Source: Drosophila miranda (Eukaryota; Arthropoda; Insecta; Diptera; Drosophilidae). From it: 64,000 nt of DNA. A program made the position numbers and the translations under genes. The stretch lies in assembly GCF_003369915.1 (NCBI RefSeq), contig NC_046675.1, forward strand, positions 16,864,001 through 16,928,000, written 5' to 3'. Shown one piece after another: positions 63,099 to 64,000 of the stretch (the first letter of the stretch is position 1; each line of letters opens with the position of its first letter). The notes under the pieces are model-generated. The model was not told where the DNA came from. It ran no database searches and worked only from the letters and a program-made list of their open reading frames with translations.

Positions 63099-64000
63099 GA
63101 TCGATCGTATAACTAAACTTAAGTTACACTACATGTAAATTTAAATTATCTTTTGTCTTCAGAAGAAGGGTACAGGCGAGGGGCCATGGGGCCATGGGGG
63201 TTCCTTCGATATCTATTGTATAACCATGATCTGGGGTGATCTCCAAAACTCACACAAATTGAATATTTTTCGTTTTGCAAAAGAAATCTGAATAGCTTTC
63301 TGAGAAAGTATTATCTATTATCATTATTAAAACATAAAAACCACAACTTGTATTCCTTTTTTAAGAAACTGGAAAAGAACTCGAGAGTTTTTTTCCAAAT
63401 GAAATGCAAATTCTGAAACATTTTGTAACTGGATTTTTTTTGTTAGGTATATATAATATATATGTAGCATAAGTATAATCGAGAAGAAAATATACAAATT
63501 TAAACTTGTTAAATGTGATTTAAGACTAAACTATTTAAGAAACCGAACATCAAACGGAACTTAAATTGGAAATTGAACCCAACAAAATGCATAATTCAAC
63601 AAGAAAACAATGAAATGAAGTTTCTGGTTCAGTTCGGAATGAAAAATCAATAGATATATCCCAGTACTGGTAGGAGTTACCATAATTCTAACACGATACA
63701 TTAGGAAAGACCTTTAAGATATGTACGGCTTTAGTTTTTTGTTATTCTTCATTTATTGATTGTGGAACCGTGTAATTTACGAATAAACTAGAATACAAAT
63801 TGTCTCAGAAAACAAAAACGAAAAAAAAAAAAAAAACAAACCAAAAATCTCTTAGCATGTGTGCATCTTGTGTGAAAGTGGGGGCTATACCATAGTCTTA
63901 GATCAACGTAAATGCGTATATTAAACATAGGACATATGTGCTATTATCTACACTAAGGACTGCAGTAAGTTTTGTCCGTGCTTAAGCCTAGAATGTCGCA
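63099..64000 (+). other. 3' UTR and flank of the DCAF5-like gene
   Basis: AT-rich sequence without credible ORFs up to the window end. AATAAA at 63782-63787, followed by an A-rich stretch, is a candidate poly(A) signal and would give a 3' UTR of about 700 bases. Confidence 0.5.

Overview
This is a stretch of a Drosophila nuclear chromosome. The genes have short introns with GT..AG borders, the flanks are AT-rich, and CA/TG, GA/CT and CAG microsatellites are abundant. The recognisable genes are fly orthologues: Syd-1/RhoGAP100F, ferrochelatase, a riboflavin transporter, a DCAF5-type WD40 protein and an Ir100a-like receptor. The names RhoGAP100F and Ir100a point to the tip of melanogaster 3R (Muller element E). 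The many simple repeats and the altered surroundings suggest a species other than melanogaster; an obscura-group species is a guess.

Layout from left to right. (1) Positions 1-2841 carry three small minus-strand genes: two tandem globins of the divergent glob2/glob3 type (the first cut by the window edge) and a RING finger protein resembling RNF4-type SUMO-targeted ubiquitin ligases. (2) Positions about 3250-45400 are dominated by one minus-strand gene, syd-1/RhoGAP100F. It has ten coding exons that join in phase to 1876 codons (PDZ, C2 and RhoGAP domains), a roughly 5.5 kb 3' UTR, a 29-codon first coding exon at 37818-37904, a first coding intron of about 20.6 kb, and untranslated 5' exon(s) further upstream. 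(3) Positions about 46065-49815 form a decayed island. It holds a disrupted minus-strand gene of unknown family, then a plus-strand partial copy of the dosage-compensation gene msl-2. That copy has no recognisable RING, an intact CXC domain and several disabling lesions. A 569 bp TTAA-flanked element of piggyBac MITE type follows. (4) Positions 50484-63098 are compact housekeeping DNA: ferrochelatase (+), the SLC52-type riboflavin transporter (+), an uncharacterised 287-aa protein (-), and a DCAF5-like WD40 gene (+) whose last intron contains an antisense ionotropic receptor gene.

The genes do not form a pathway. They cover presynaptic assembly (Syd-1), haem synthesis (FeCH), haem binding (globins), riboflavin uptake, ubiquitin ligation (RING, DCAF5) and chemosensation (IR). 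The most unusual content is the msl-2-derived copy, with its intact DNA-binding CXC domain and decayed flanks, beside a second broken gene and a mobile element. All exon models were made by eye from splice consensus, reading phase and remembered family sequences; no alignment or database search was run.
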